A stretch of DNA of 20,151 nt from NCBI GenBank assembly GCA_021029095.1, contig JAJOHG010000434.1, positions 1 through 20,151 on the forward strand. The letters run 5' to 3'. The notes under the pieces were generated by a model. That model saw nothing but the letters and a program-made list of their open reading frames with translations. It did no database searches and was not told where the DNA came from. This document shows positions 9,380 to 18,332 of this stretch, in pieces. The stretch comes from Phellopilus nigrolimitatus (Eukaryota; Basidiomycota; Agaricomycetes; Hymenochaetales; Hymenochaetaceae). Positions within the stretch are counted from its first letter, which is position 1. Each line of letters begins with the position of its first letter. Both the position numbers and the translations under genes were made by a program.

Positions 9380-12322
9380 TCAAGACCCATATAATGCCTT
9401 CTCGGTATCCGAATTTTCTCGTACAAGTGCTGCACCGGAAATGGGGGGAGAAATCGGCGGTGGCATACGAGCATTGTTGTATGTTGGCTCTATGAAGTCT
9501 GAGGGAGAATTGAAGGGAGCATCGAGAGACGCCGAGGGCAGGCAAGGTCTAAAATACGACGGATCCGACTGGAATGTAGAGAATAGAGATGTTACCGGCG
9601 AGTGCCTTGGCGCATCCTTCAGTGGTAAAGGAGGAGGGGGCATAGCAATCGCATCCCTCTGTTCCTTCGTCAGTGTAGCCCTTGCGGCCTTCGTAAGTGT
9701 CGGAGCACAAGCACTGCTCAGTAGCACCGGTACCAAGAATGGCACTGGATGATCAACAAGGACGGTGACGCGCAGCCCAACAACGCCCTCAACAGGATGC
9801 GAACGGTCAACGTCAACGCGCACTTCAATTTTGCCCTTGCCACCATTCTTAATTGCAGCTACGTGTGGGAGTGCGGACACCGGCGTAGTTTTAGACCTAG
9901 GCCTCAATTCTGGCGTGAGCTCGCGTAGAGGAAGAGCAGACGAGAAAGGGGCTGGCAGATTCGGATGCAATCCAGAAAGCGGCCATTTACTGCTCGTGGG
10001 GATAGACTGCTGCGCAGGACAGGGAGAAAGGGCTGGATCCTGTTTTGGTACTGGAGTCAGAACTGGCTCGACGAGCATCACGGGAAAGTGAATAGGGCAG
10101 CTAGGCACAGAGCACGGCAGGGCGACTTTGGACGGCAAAAGCGTGACCAAAGTCGATGAATCTACATAGACCGGATTACTTAGATTCCACCTACCAGGCG
10201 GAATCGAGAGAACTTTCGTTCGAAGAGTGTCTATGCTTCTCTTTGAATGAGTGAGGCCAGGCTTAATTACAGGCTGTGGCTGGGGTGGCTGGGACGGATA
10301 GGGCGGAGGCGACTCTTCGGAAGGTCCTGAGCGAACTGAAGGAGGCTGGTATTGGGGGAGCGGAGGCGGAGGAATAGGTGGCGGAGGGAGCAATGTTGAT
10401 GCACAATCATATTCGCATAGCATGTGCGTGCTTTCTTCGTTGACATTGGTGCTCTTGATTCTATTTTTGATGAATGTACAAACGAAATAAAAGGTAGGTT
10501 TGCCGCCAAACGGACACAAGCGAAGCTCAGTTGCGTCTTGCATTATATCATAATGAAATATTCACTCACGAAAAGTGCCCAAGGTTCATCTCAGCCAGCC
10601 CGCGACATACCGCAAGCGCCGAGCGATGCAGCTCATAATTTCTCTTCCCCTTGCTGCACAGTATCCGTGGATCACACACTGTCGTGTATTCTCCAGCAAA
10701 ATGAAACTCTGGGAGCGATGGTGCACCGGAATCTGAAAGTGACTGCGGAGACGAGGGCATAGACACAGGCTGAGAAGCACAACCGTGCTTTCCTCCTTTA
10801 AATTCAACTTGATGATTTGCAGGCGAGGAATCTCCGTCATTCTGATTTGAGGCAGGTGAATCACCTTGCTGCTCTCGACTCTTTCTCATTGTGTCTGAAG
10901 ATCTGAGTGTTTCCCAAGAAGCATATATGCCGTGTCGGAGTTTGTCGAAAGTCAAATAGCGATCCACAGTGCGACCAGCACATACCCTGAGGGGCTCTTC
11001 GATAAAAGTTAATCTCGCTGGACGAGGCACTGTTAAATCCATCTGGTTCCTTATGCTAAGAATATACACATAAGAAAGAATCACTCACATCCTTCGTCCA
11101 ACCCTATGAGCAAAGAGCTTTTACTGTTTTCCCGTTGTCTCTTGATTTCAAGACCGCATTTCCTATAAACGATTAGAAAGTGAAGCATCAGAGAGTAAAG
11201 CAACAACAAGCACACTTAAATGTCTACTCACCCCTTATTGAGATGGTATTTAAGGTCTCTTGAATTCTTATAAGACTTCTGGCAGCCCTCTATCGGACAG
11301 TTGTGCCGTAGCACAAGAATGTGCTCTGGAGTTCTATCCGGCATACTCATAGCCGTCGTGGAAACGCTGGGCGTTGAAGGCGCACCTTGGAACCATTGAT
11401 GCGTGAGAACGGTCGTATTAAGGACGAAATCCGGGCGCGCCGTAAACTTAACCAGGAAAGGAGAAGGCAACATACCCGAATTTCAAATGGTAATTAAGAC
11501 GAGACTTGACCCTGTAGCTTTTTAGGCAACCGGACTGCGAGCACCGGAACGGGCGCTCGACATGTTCGATCTTTCCGATATTGAGGGAAATAGGCGCCGA
11601 AGATCCGCTTGCCTTTGGGAGAAAAACGCTTGAGCTTCCAGATGTGGTAGGACTCGCGTTTGCATTTGTGCTTGACGACGAAAGTGGGGTCTTGTCCTTG
11701 TCTATGTTTCCCAACAAGGGCTTGCGCGCAGAAATTCGTATACGGAGCGGCGACAACGAAGGACTCGAGGATGTCGCACGGGACACCGACACTGAAGGAG
11801 AATAATATGCAATCATTAGAGCAGAGCCGCCAAAGAGGCAGCAGATTTGTGGTACGGAGTTTCGAGCCTCAGTAGATACGACGGATAGGCTACGAACCTG
11901 GCTCGCAATTCTTATCCTCTTTTGGAGAGGATGCAGTGGTGTCGAGTTTAGTTTGCGACGATGATGCAACCTGGGCAGGAGGCGCGGCGACGGTGGGTTT
12001 CATTTTCTTGTGCTGCACGGGACTATCTTGACAGCTGCTGCTGCGGCCCTTCAACGAGCAATTCGATTTCTTCTTTGTTTTTCACAATAGAAATGACGCG
12101 AAACGTACCAGAGAGGGTGCTGACATGGACTGTGCGTGTCCGTTTTCGGAGCTCCCACTATTCGTGCTCGATGAAGGAGCTTGCAGAGTTACCTAAACAT
12201 GAATTAGCTGCGCATGAAAAGCGAAGTCGGATTTTGACTCTTGCAGACAGGCTTAATCTACGCACGAGAGACATGTCTTTCGGGAGCTGCATTTCCATGC
12301 CTATGCCCGTGTCGAGATGCAT
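9380..12322 (-). CDS. Zinc-finger protein with two Sfp1-like fingers and a proline-rich C-terminus, 8 exons, about 794 aa
   Basis: This is probably a nuclear DNA-binding protein. Exons on the minus strand: 12322-12239, 12192-12109, 12048-11898, 11791-11476, 11366-11232, 11162-11089, 11029-10570, 10460-9380; phases are consistent throughout. The Ser-rich N-terminus (MHLDTGIGMEMQLPKD, SSSTNSGSSENG) precedes finger 1 in RPFRCSQSGCLKSYRVKS (C190, C195, H208). Finger 2, CPIEGCQKSYKNSRDLKYH, has C235, C240, H253 and C259, a C-x4-C-x12-H-x5-C pattern completed only after splicing. The KSYKN..LKYHL wording resembles Sfp1-type fungal regulators. The C-terminal 360 residues include PPPPIPPPPLPQY and a PPPY motif near 446-449 that could bind WW domains. 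Intron 1 (46 nt, donor GTCAAA) and the acceptor at 11367 are the weakest junctions; the fourth ligand of finger 1 is not visible in this model. Targets are unknown. Confidence 0.7.
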
Positions 12323-12955
12323 GGTGCCGATCTAGGCTTTCGAGGCCGAGCTTTGCGATGAGTATGGTTCAAGGCGAGAAAAAAAAACTGTTGTCCGTTG
12401 CTTGTCCGTTGTTATTCGTCGGCAAGAATCGAAGCCGAAGCATCGATTTCAGCCTCTAAGATTTATCCAGTCTTGTTTCTGAGGAGAACTCTTTTGGTTT
12501 CCTTGACTGAGGAAGAGGCAAATAAAAATACCAAGCAAATTATATAATCTTGAAGATATAAATTGTTAATAGTGAGCAGCAGACGTTGCTCCTTCACCAG
12601 AACTACGCGTACGTGCATTTCCCAGTCGATATTGCTGTCCGATTTCGAGAAGAGTTCGTTCCGTGAACATTGGTGCAAATGTCCAAGCAAGAATATTAGA
12701 AAGCTGGCCCAAGGCTGGAGCCGGAACGGACAAAAGTAATGCTGCTAAATCCGCCGAAGTCAGCACCAGAGGATTAAGATTTTCCGAGCGTCATTTCTTG
12801 AGTAAAAATGCATCGTAAGATGTACTAAGTGTATGAAAAAGTACGTGACTGTTATCAAAGCCCCAGTTGCTTGACTTTTCAAACCACAGGAAAACACAAA
12901 TATATAAGTACAACATAGCTGTCCAACTTCTGACGCTCAGCCCTAGCTTACGATT
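12323..12955. other. Spacer between S9 peptidase stop and zinc-finger gene start
   Basis: It contains the 3' flank of the S9 peptidase and the promoter of the zinc-finger gene, both on the minus strand. A minus-strand frame (12766-12566, 66 codons, starting with ATG) has a protein-like N-terminal half (SADLAALLLSVPAPALGQL) but no recognised family, an in-frame stop shortly upstream and no clear partner exons. A TATATAAG string at 12901-12908 is the only promoter-like element noticed. Confidence 0.4.
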
Positions 12956-15211
12956 TCACAGCGCCTGCCTCAGCCCGAGCACGTCAAGGTAAAACGCAAG
13001 CTCCGCCTCGAGCGCAGTCACAATCGTCTCTGCTTTGCGCCAGCCGTGGCCCTCGCCCTCGAATATTTTGTATTCGACGCGGCCGCCGTGCGCACGGATG
13101 ACCCCGACCATCTCCTCCGCCTGCGATGGCGGGACGACCATGTCGGCCGAGCCCTGGAGGACCTGTATGAACCCACTGGGTTAGCGCAATCACAAGAGAA
13201 GGGGGGTGTCATACCAGTAGTGGCGCCGTGATCTGCTCTGCATGAAATACAGGCGAGCGCGCGCGGTACACCTGAATAAACAAAAGAAAAGGGGGAAAAA
13301 AGCTCAGTACACAAATCACAAGACTCGAAGCAGACAGACTCACGTCCGGCACTTCCTGGGGTGTGCCCCCGACCAGCCGGAAGCCGTAGTGCGACTCGAA
13401 CTTGTGCGTGTCCTGCATGAGCGTGAACAGGTTCGAGATGCCGTAGCTCGCCGTGCCCCCGGCGAACGCGTCCGACGCCGCGCACAGCGCCTGCAGCACC
13501 GTGTACCCGCCCGCGGAGCCGCCCGTGATCAGCACGCGCGCGGGGTCGATCTCGCCGAACGCCGGTGATGCCAGCGCGCGCGCGGTATCGACGCAGTCCT
13601 CTACGTCCGCCACGCCCCAGCTTCCCACCAGCCGTTCGCTGCGGAGGACCGGTCAGCTTACGACATACATACATACATACATACAAAAAAGAAGAGATCT
13701 CGCCCGCACACTCACATGTATCTCCGGCCGTAGCCCGACGACCCGCTGTAGTTCACGTCGACCCACGCGAACCCGCGGCTCGTGAAGTACTGCTGGCGCA
13801 GGCTCAGGCCCTGCGGCGCCATCGCCGTCGGCCCACCGTGCACGTTCACGACGCACGGCGGACGCTCGCCGGCGGGGCCCGCGAAGCCCGGGTTCGTCGG
13901 CGCGTAGAAGACGACGTGCAACGGCGCACCGCCGCGCGTCGCGAACGTCAGCGGGCGCGGGGCGGCGAACAGCGCCTTGTCGGTCTTTTCTCCGGCGGCG
14001 GCCGCGCCCGCGCCGGCGTCGCCGCCGCCGAGAGTCGCGAAGCGCGCCTTTGTCCCGCTCTCGTCCAGCGTGAGCGCAACGAGGGCCTTCGGCGCGTCCG
14101 TCGCGTCCCCGAGGAAGACCGCCGAGCGGGGGCCCGTGCGTCGGATCTGCGTGATGAGGACATATGGCGATGCGAGCTCTGCGTGTGTACCGCGCGCAAG
14201 GTCGACGAGGTAGAGCACCGAGCGGCCGTCCCGGAGCGCCGTGCACAGCGCAGTCTTCGCGTCCAGGACGGCGCCGCACGAGCCGCCGAGTCGCCAGCCG
14301 GGCATCGCAAAGTCCTGGGCGAGCGGCGCCGCCAGGACCGCGCGCGGCGCCAAAGTCTCCGACGACAGGTCGACGGTCCAGGGGCTCTGGTAGCCCGACG
14401 CGTCGCACGAGAAGAGCAGCGTGTCGCGGCCGGCCCAGCACGGCTGCGCGGCGCTCTCCGCCGTCCACGCGCCCTTGACCTTGCGCGCGTTCTTCACGAG
14501 GAGGCGCGCGTCCGCGCCCGCTCCGCCGTGCGGCTGCACGTCTGCGGCGTGCACCGCCGCGCCCTCCCACGGCATGTCCGGGTGGAGCCACTGGATCCAG
14601 GCGAGGCGCGCGCCGTCCGCGCTGAACGCGGGCGCGGCGTAGAAGTCCGCGCCGGAGACGAGTGGGTGCACGCTCTTCGAGCGCGTGTCGATGGAGACGA
14701 GCGAGTTCGCTACGTCTGAGGGCGCGGGGTGGGTGTGGTCCTCGAGGATTGCAACAAGTAGATATGGCGCCCTCGGGTGCACGGCGAAATCGGCGAAACG
14801 GTGTTTTGTGTTTTCTTTCGCGCGATTAGCAGAGTACGACGTGTAGAGTGATCGTGGGCATGACTCACCTGGTGTTATGGGCACGGGCGGCCCGCCCTTC
14901 TCGACACTGTACACCCGTCCATCGGCAAAGTTGGAGAAGTATACGACGCCGCCGTACACGGTCGCGCTCGCGCCGCCGTACTCGTGCACGCCCGAGCGCG
15001 CGTTCCACTCGCTCCCAAACACATCCTTCCCGGACGCGGTCTCGACGACGACGTTCCTCCCCGCCTCGGACGGGCGCTTCTCGACGTGGTAGACAGCGTT
15101 GGTGACGGGATCGACGAGCACGTCGTCAAAGGACGTGCCAGCCTTTGCAATCAGTGCGGCGCTGATAGGCGAGGCCCATGTCCCGAAAGGCGCGATTGTG
15201 GGTGATGGCAT
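12956..15211 (-). CDS. S9-family prolyl oligopeptidase-like serine peptidase (acylaminoacyl/dipeptidyl peptidase type), 5 exons, 666 aa
   Basis: It is predicted to cleave short peptides or N-terminal residues through an alpha/beta-hydrolase domain. Exons on the minus strand: 15211-14869, 14814-13716, 13638-13344, 13271-13215, 13162-12956; all GT-AG with matching phases. The N-terminal two thirds look like the beta-propeller of the family (VHEYGGASATVYGG, RLAWIQW). The catalytic domain contains VVNVHGGPTA (oxyanion region), then GYGRRY joined to IERLVGSWG. The nucleophile is S522 in GGSAGGYT, followed by D605 in GSADMVVPP and H637 in EGEGHGW. No signal peptide or membrane segment is seen, so it is probably cytosolic. 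The first intron (14868-14815) is 54 nt and stop-free. A single unbroken open frame therefore reads through it, but the family-like sequence resumes at ENTKHRFADFAVHP. It is divergently placed from the peroxiredoxin gene. Family and catalytic triad are clear; physiological substrate is unknown. Confidence 0.93.
13663..13685. repeat. (ACAT)n microsatellite inside intron 2 of the S9 peptidase gene
   Basis: About five and a half copies of the ACAT tetranucleotide lie within the 77-nt intron (13715-13639 on the minus strand). Being intronic, length changes would not affect the protein frame, which makes it a possible strain marker. Confidence 0.9.
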
Positions 15212-16467
15212 GTCCAGAACTGCGATAAGTCCTAAAACTAATTTTTGGAGAGAACAGCAAGAGAAGAATCGTGATGATTCTGTACTTCAGCGTTATTTGT
15301 TCGCTACCCAATTGATTCGCTTTGACCACTCTGCTTTGGCAGTGTTAGATGGTGGTTTCACACTGCTATGAAGGTTAAATCCTTTGAAGGACCATCCACT
15401 CAGTTGTAGAAAGTAGAGTGCTAGAGGAATATGGATCATTAAATAGTTACTGGACAGATGACTGGCTGATTCGAAAAGCATATATCAGATCTATAACAGA
15501 TAAAACTTGAACGGTATATCCACAGCAGTAAGGTAGGACTGGAGGAAATAGATAGTTGGATGGTTATGCTGTACACTTGTACTTGTATTTATCTCTTGAG
15601 TTTGGAAGGGCTGTTTTGACTATTATGATAATTGCGGCTTTGAAGTCTGGTACAGGCAACCTGATACGAATACACAAATGTAATACGGCACCGTTTCTTT
15701 TGGTTTCTAATTCTGATCATCTTCTTCTCTTTGCGTGGATTATGACTCCGTGCTATCTAGCCCTCAAGTCACCGATGGGGAAAAGGCTCTTCCCTATGAT
15801 TCTGCTCCTCCTAAGCCCGAATTGTCCCGAAACTGCTCAGTCGGAGGTAGTGCTTACTGATGCGTCCTCGAGGAAGCAAGTGCCTTCACGTGAAGGAATG
15901 AGTTGTTAGGTGGGCCGACAGAGTCTATTGACTCGATGAGTCCGCTAGCGGAGAACAGGCCGGTAAAGGGTATTTGAGAGAAACAAGACAATTCTCGAAC
16001 AGAAGATAAACAAACGATTAGATAAAGCGTTTTCTAAACAAACCTCGAGATCTCTCACAGTCACGATTGTAATTGGCAGCTGACCGAGCGCGTTCCCAGC
16101 CAATGGCCAAATGAATTGATCATGAGTCTGTTCGAATTCTTTTCCCTTTCGCGGAGAGGATCGGCAGGTTCTTTGCTCGAGCTTCGGTCCCGTCCAGGTG
16201 TTGTGGCTTGGGTAGCTCGAGTCGCGAGTCCGAGACACCGACTGGCAGTCAAAGGTCACGTTCAGTCACGAGCAACTACGACCGGGATTAGAAATCCGGC
16301 TGCTCTTACTCACAGCAGCGCCGCAGCCGGCCGAAAAATTATCGAGTCGCGCCACCAGTACATTCTAGGCCTTATATATATATATACAGCGCGCCTCCGT
16401 CTTTCTGTCTTCCGCGTCTTTCCGCTTCACTCCATCTTCGTCGTATACTCGTACTCCATAACGCACA
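15212..16467. other. Divergent promoter region between S9 peptidase and peroxiredoxin
   Basis: The two start codons face away from each other across 1.26 kb. The region is AT-rich in its left half (about 15230-15720) and mixed on the right. Short open frames here (for example plus 15556-15909 and minus 16259-15945) have no recognisable family, domain or splice pattern. I see no RNA gene or mobile element. Confidence 0.5.
16373..16386 (+). promoter_or_regulatory. TATA box of the peroxiredoxin gene
   Basis: An alternating TATATATATATATA tract lies about 82-95 bp upstream of the start codon. The leader that follows is pyrimidine-rich (CTTTCTGTCTTCCGCG and on), as in strongly expressed fungal genes. 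The ATG context is CACAATGG. Confidence 0.55.
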
Positions 16468-17444
16468 ATGGTCGCCGCAGTCCAGAAGCTCGCCCCTCCG
16501 TTTTCGGGCCCCGCCGTCGTCGACGGTCTCATCCAGGACATTTCGTCCACGGAGCTCATCGGCCAGTGGGTCGTCCTCTTATTCTATCCCATGTAAGCAT
16601 CTACTTCCGATTCTATGGAAAGGACGGGCGAGATTGAAAGAAATGAGGGGCGAAATCGAGCTGAGCTGACGCGTGAAATAAAGGGACTTCACCTTCGTCT
16701 GCCCGACTGAGATCCTCGCCTTCAACGACGCGATCGCTGCGTTCAAGGCGATCAACACCACAGTCATCGGTAGGCTATCCTCTGTTTATCTCCTTCCCTT
16801 TTTCTTCTTCTCATTGTTTATCTAATCTTCACTTTTGTATTCTCTATATCGCGCACCGCCAGGTGTCTCCACCGACTCGCACTTTGCCCATCTCGCGTGG
16901 ACGCTCAAGCCTCGCAACGAGGGCGGTCTCGGCCCGGAGCTTAAGCTGCCGCTCCTCGCAGACAAGTCCATGAAGATCTCGCGCGACTACAACGTCCTTC
17001 TCGAAGACGAGGGTGTTGCGCTCCGCGGCCTCTTCATCATCGACCCCAAGGGCATCCTGCGGTGCGTCGTCGCGCTTCCAAGCGCGTTTTCTGATAGGGA
17101 ATTGTCATACTCATGAATCTATGGCGTGCCTCATCTACAGCCAGATCACAGTGAACGACCTCCCCGTGGGCCGCTCCGTCGAGGAGACCATCCGCCTCGT
17201 CAAGGCCTTCCAATTCACCGTACGTCTCCTGTCTCCTGTCCTCCACATACTCTCATTCTTCTCTTGCTCGTTTGCTCATTATGGCATTATTCCGCGCAAC
17301 CGGCAGGACGAGCACGGCGAGGTGTGCCCCGCGAACTGGACCGAGGGCTCGGCGACGATGAAGGCCGACCCGAAGGGCTCGCTCGAGTACTTCTCCACCG
17401 CGAACGGGGATGCCGGACCCGTCAAGCGTAAGCGCGTCGATTGA
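16468..17444 (+). CDS. TSA1: Typical 2-Cys peroxiredoxin (thioredoxin peroxidase, Tsa1-like), 5 exons, 208 aa
   Basis: It reduces hydrogen peroxide and organic peroxides with electrons from thioredoxin. Exons: 16468-16592, 16684-16769, 16863-17061, 17141-17219, 17307-17444; phases agree and all introns are GT-AG. The peroxidatic Cys is C48 in DFTFVCPTE and the resolving Cys is C170 in GEVCPANW, so it is the typical dimeric class. GGLG at 91-94 and a YF pair at 191-192 are the two features that make eukaryotic enzymes prone to hyperoxidation, allowing sulfiredoxin control and chaperone-like assemblies. The protein ends in a basic PVKRKRVD tail that resembles a monopartite nuclear localisation signal. 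No targeting presequence is present, so the cytosol (and perhaps nucleus) is the expected location. The gene symbol follows the yeast ortholog and is tentative; family identity is certain. Confidence 0.96.
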
Positions 17445-18332
17445 TCTGCCCGCGCTCCCCGCCCCCCTGATTTGCTGACCACCCGACCCCCTCCTCCATC
17501 CCCGCATATTCCCCTCTGCCCTCGTGTGCCTTGCAACCAACCCCCCAAACCCAAAACCCACATCTTATCGCTACCTGTCAACGCCCGCCGATTTTCTTGT
17601 CGTATCTTGTTTTCACGCGGACCTGCTTCGACGCTTACACACTCCAAAAAACTATCGCCGCTTTGAACTTTTCGTTATTCGCTCACGTCCCGCTTTCGCC
17701 GCCGTTTTCGCTTCCTTTGCTCCCGAATCTTCCCGTCTCGCACCGTCGCTGTCTTCTCCCGCCATCTCGTCGGTCATTTCCTCACTCGTCGCCGCCGCCG
17801 CCGCCGCCGCCGCCGTTGCCATCTCTGCACTCATCCCGACCCGTCTCTCCGATGGACCCACTCACAGACTGAGGCCGGAAACGTAGGGTTTCATGTCTGG
17901 TTAGACTTATGTGTCCGGTATCCGGATCGGCACGATATAGATGATTGAAGGGATAGACTGATAGAAGCAGACGGCGGTATATGATTAGGACTGGAATTAG
18001 AGGCGATAGAGGCTAGAATGGCTTATCTTGTGTTGTTACGATATTAACTCCCTGCTCACTACTCTCCGAATCTTGTGATGTGGAGTTTTGAGGACGTTGA
18101 TAAACGACGGGTTTGAATCGTACATGTACGTACGGAAGTTCTAGTAAATTACTCGCAAGACGAGCTCGTAATGAAACGCGTACTGTCACACAGGCGTGTT
18201 TGTGACCGGCTAACTTAGCTCGGCGCGCTCCTTTGTAACTTGATTCCTACACTCACTCTGCACTCTCCTTGAAACCCTCGAATCCTTATATTTACAAAAG
18301 AAAGGAAAAGAGAAGAGAAGAAAAGAAAATCG
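17445..18332. other. Spacer between peroxiredoxin and RMT2-like copy B
   Basis: The first 420 bp are strongly C/T-rich and probably include the peroxiredoxin 3' untranslated region. Two overlapping plus-strand frames there (17524-17886 and 17531-17872) look like low-complexity translation of pyrimidine-rich DNA. The right half is AT-richer and carries a hairpin-capable GTCACA...TGTGAC at about 18184-18205. A TTATATTTA element at 18286-18294 is a weak TATA candidate for copy B. Confidence 0.45.
17791..17814. repeat. (GCC)8 trinucleotide repeat downstream of peroxiredoxin
   Basis: Eight perfect GCC units lie within a C/T-rich stretch about 350 bp after the peroxiredoxin stop. On the plus strand an open frame would read them as alanines, but no supporting gene structure is present. 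Likely a simple repeat in a 3' untranslated or intergenic region. Confidence 0.85.

Noticed and set aside
9273..9752. 159-codon plus-strand frame antisense to the zinc-finger gene's last exon
   Set aside because: Its glycine- and serine-rich sequence mirrors the proline-rich minus-strand exon, which has phase-consistent upstream exons; judged a shadow.
11814..11816. ATG giving MIAYYSPS as start of the zinc-finger protein
   Set aside because: It falls inside the intron 11897-11792; three upstream exons with matching phases and protein-like sequence give a better start at 12322.
13565..14719. 384-codon Arg/Ala-rich plus-strand frame
   Set aside because: It is antisense to S9 peptidase exon 2, with an Arg-rich low-complexity translation typical of the complement of GC-rich coding DNA.
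17524..17886. 120-codon plus-strand frame with polyalanine after peroxiredoxin
   Set aside because: The region is a C/T-rich tract with a (GCC)8 repeat and two overlapping frames equally open; no intron or domain evidence.
18100..18130. GGGTTTGAATCG resembling a tRNA B-box
   Set aside because: No A-box at the right distance and no pairing acceptor or anticodon stems could be drawn.
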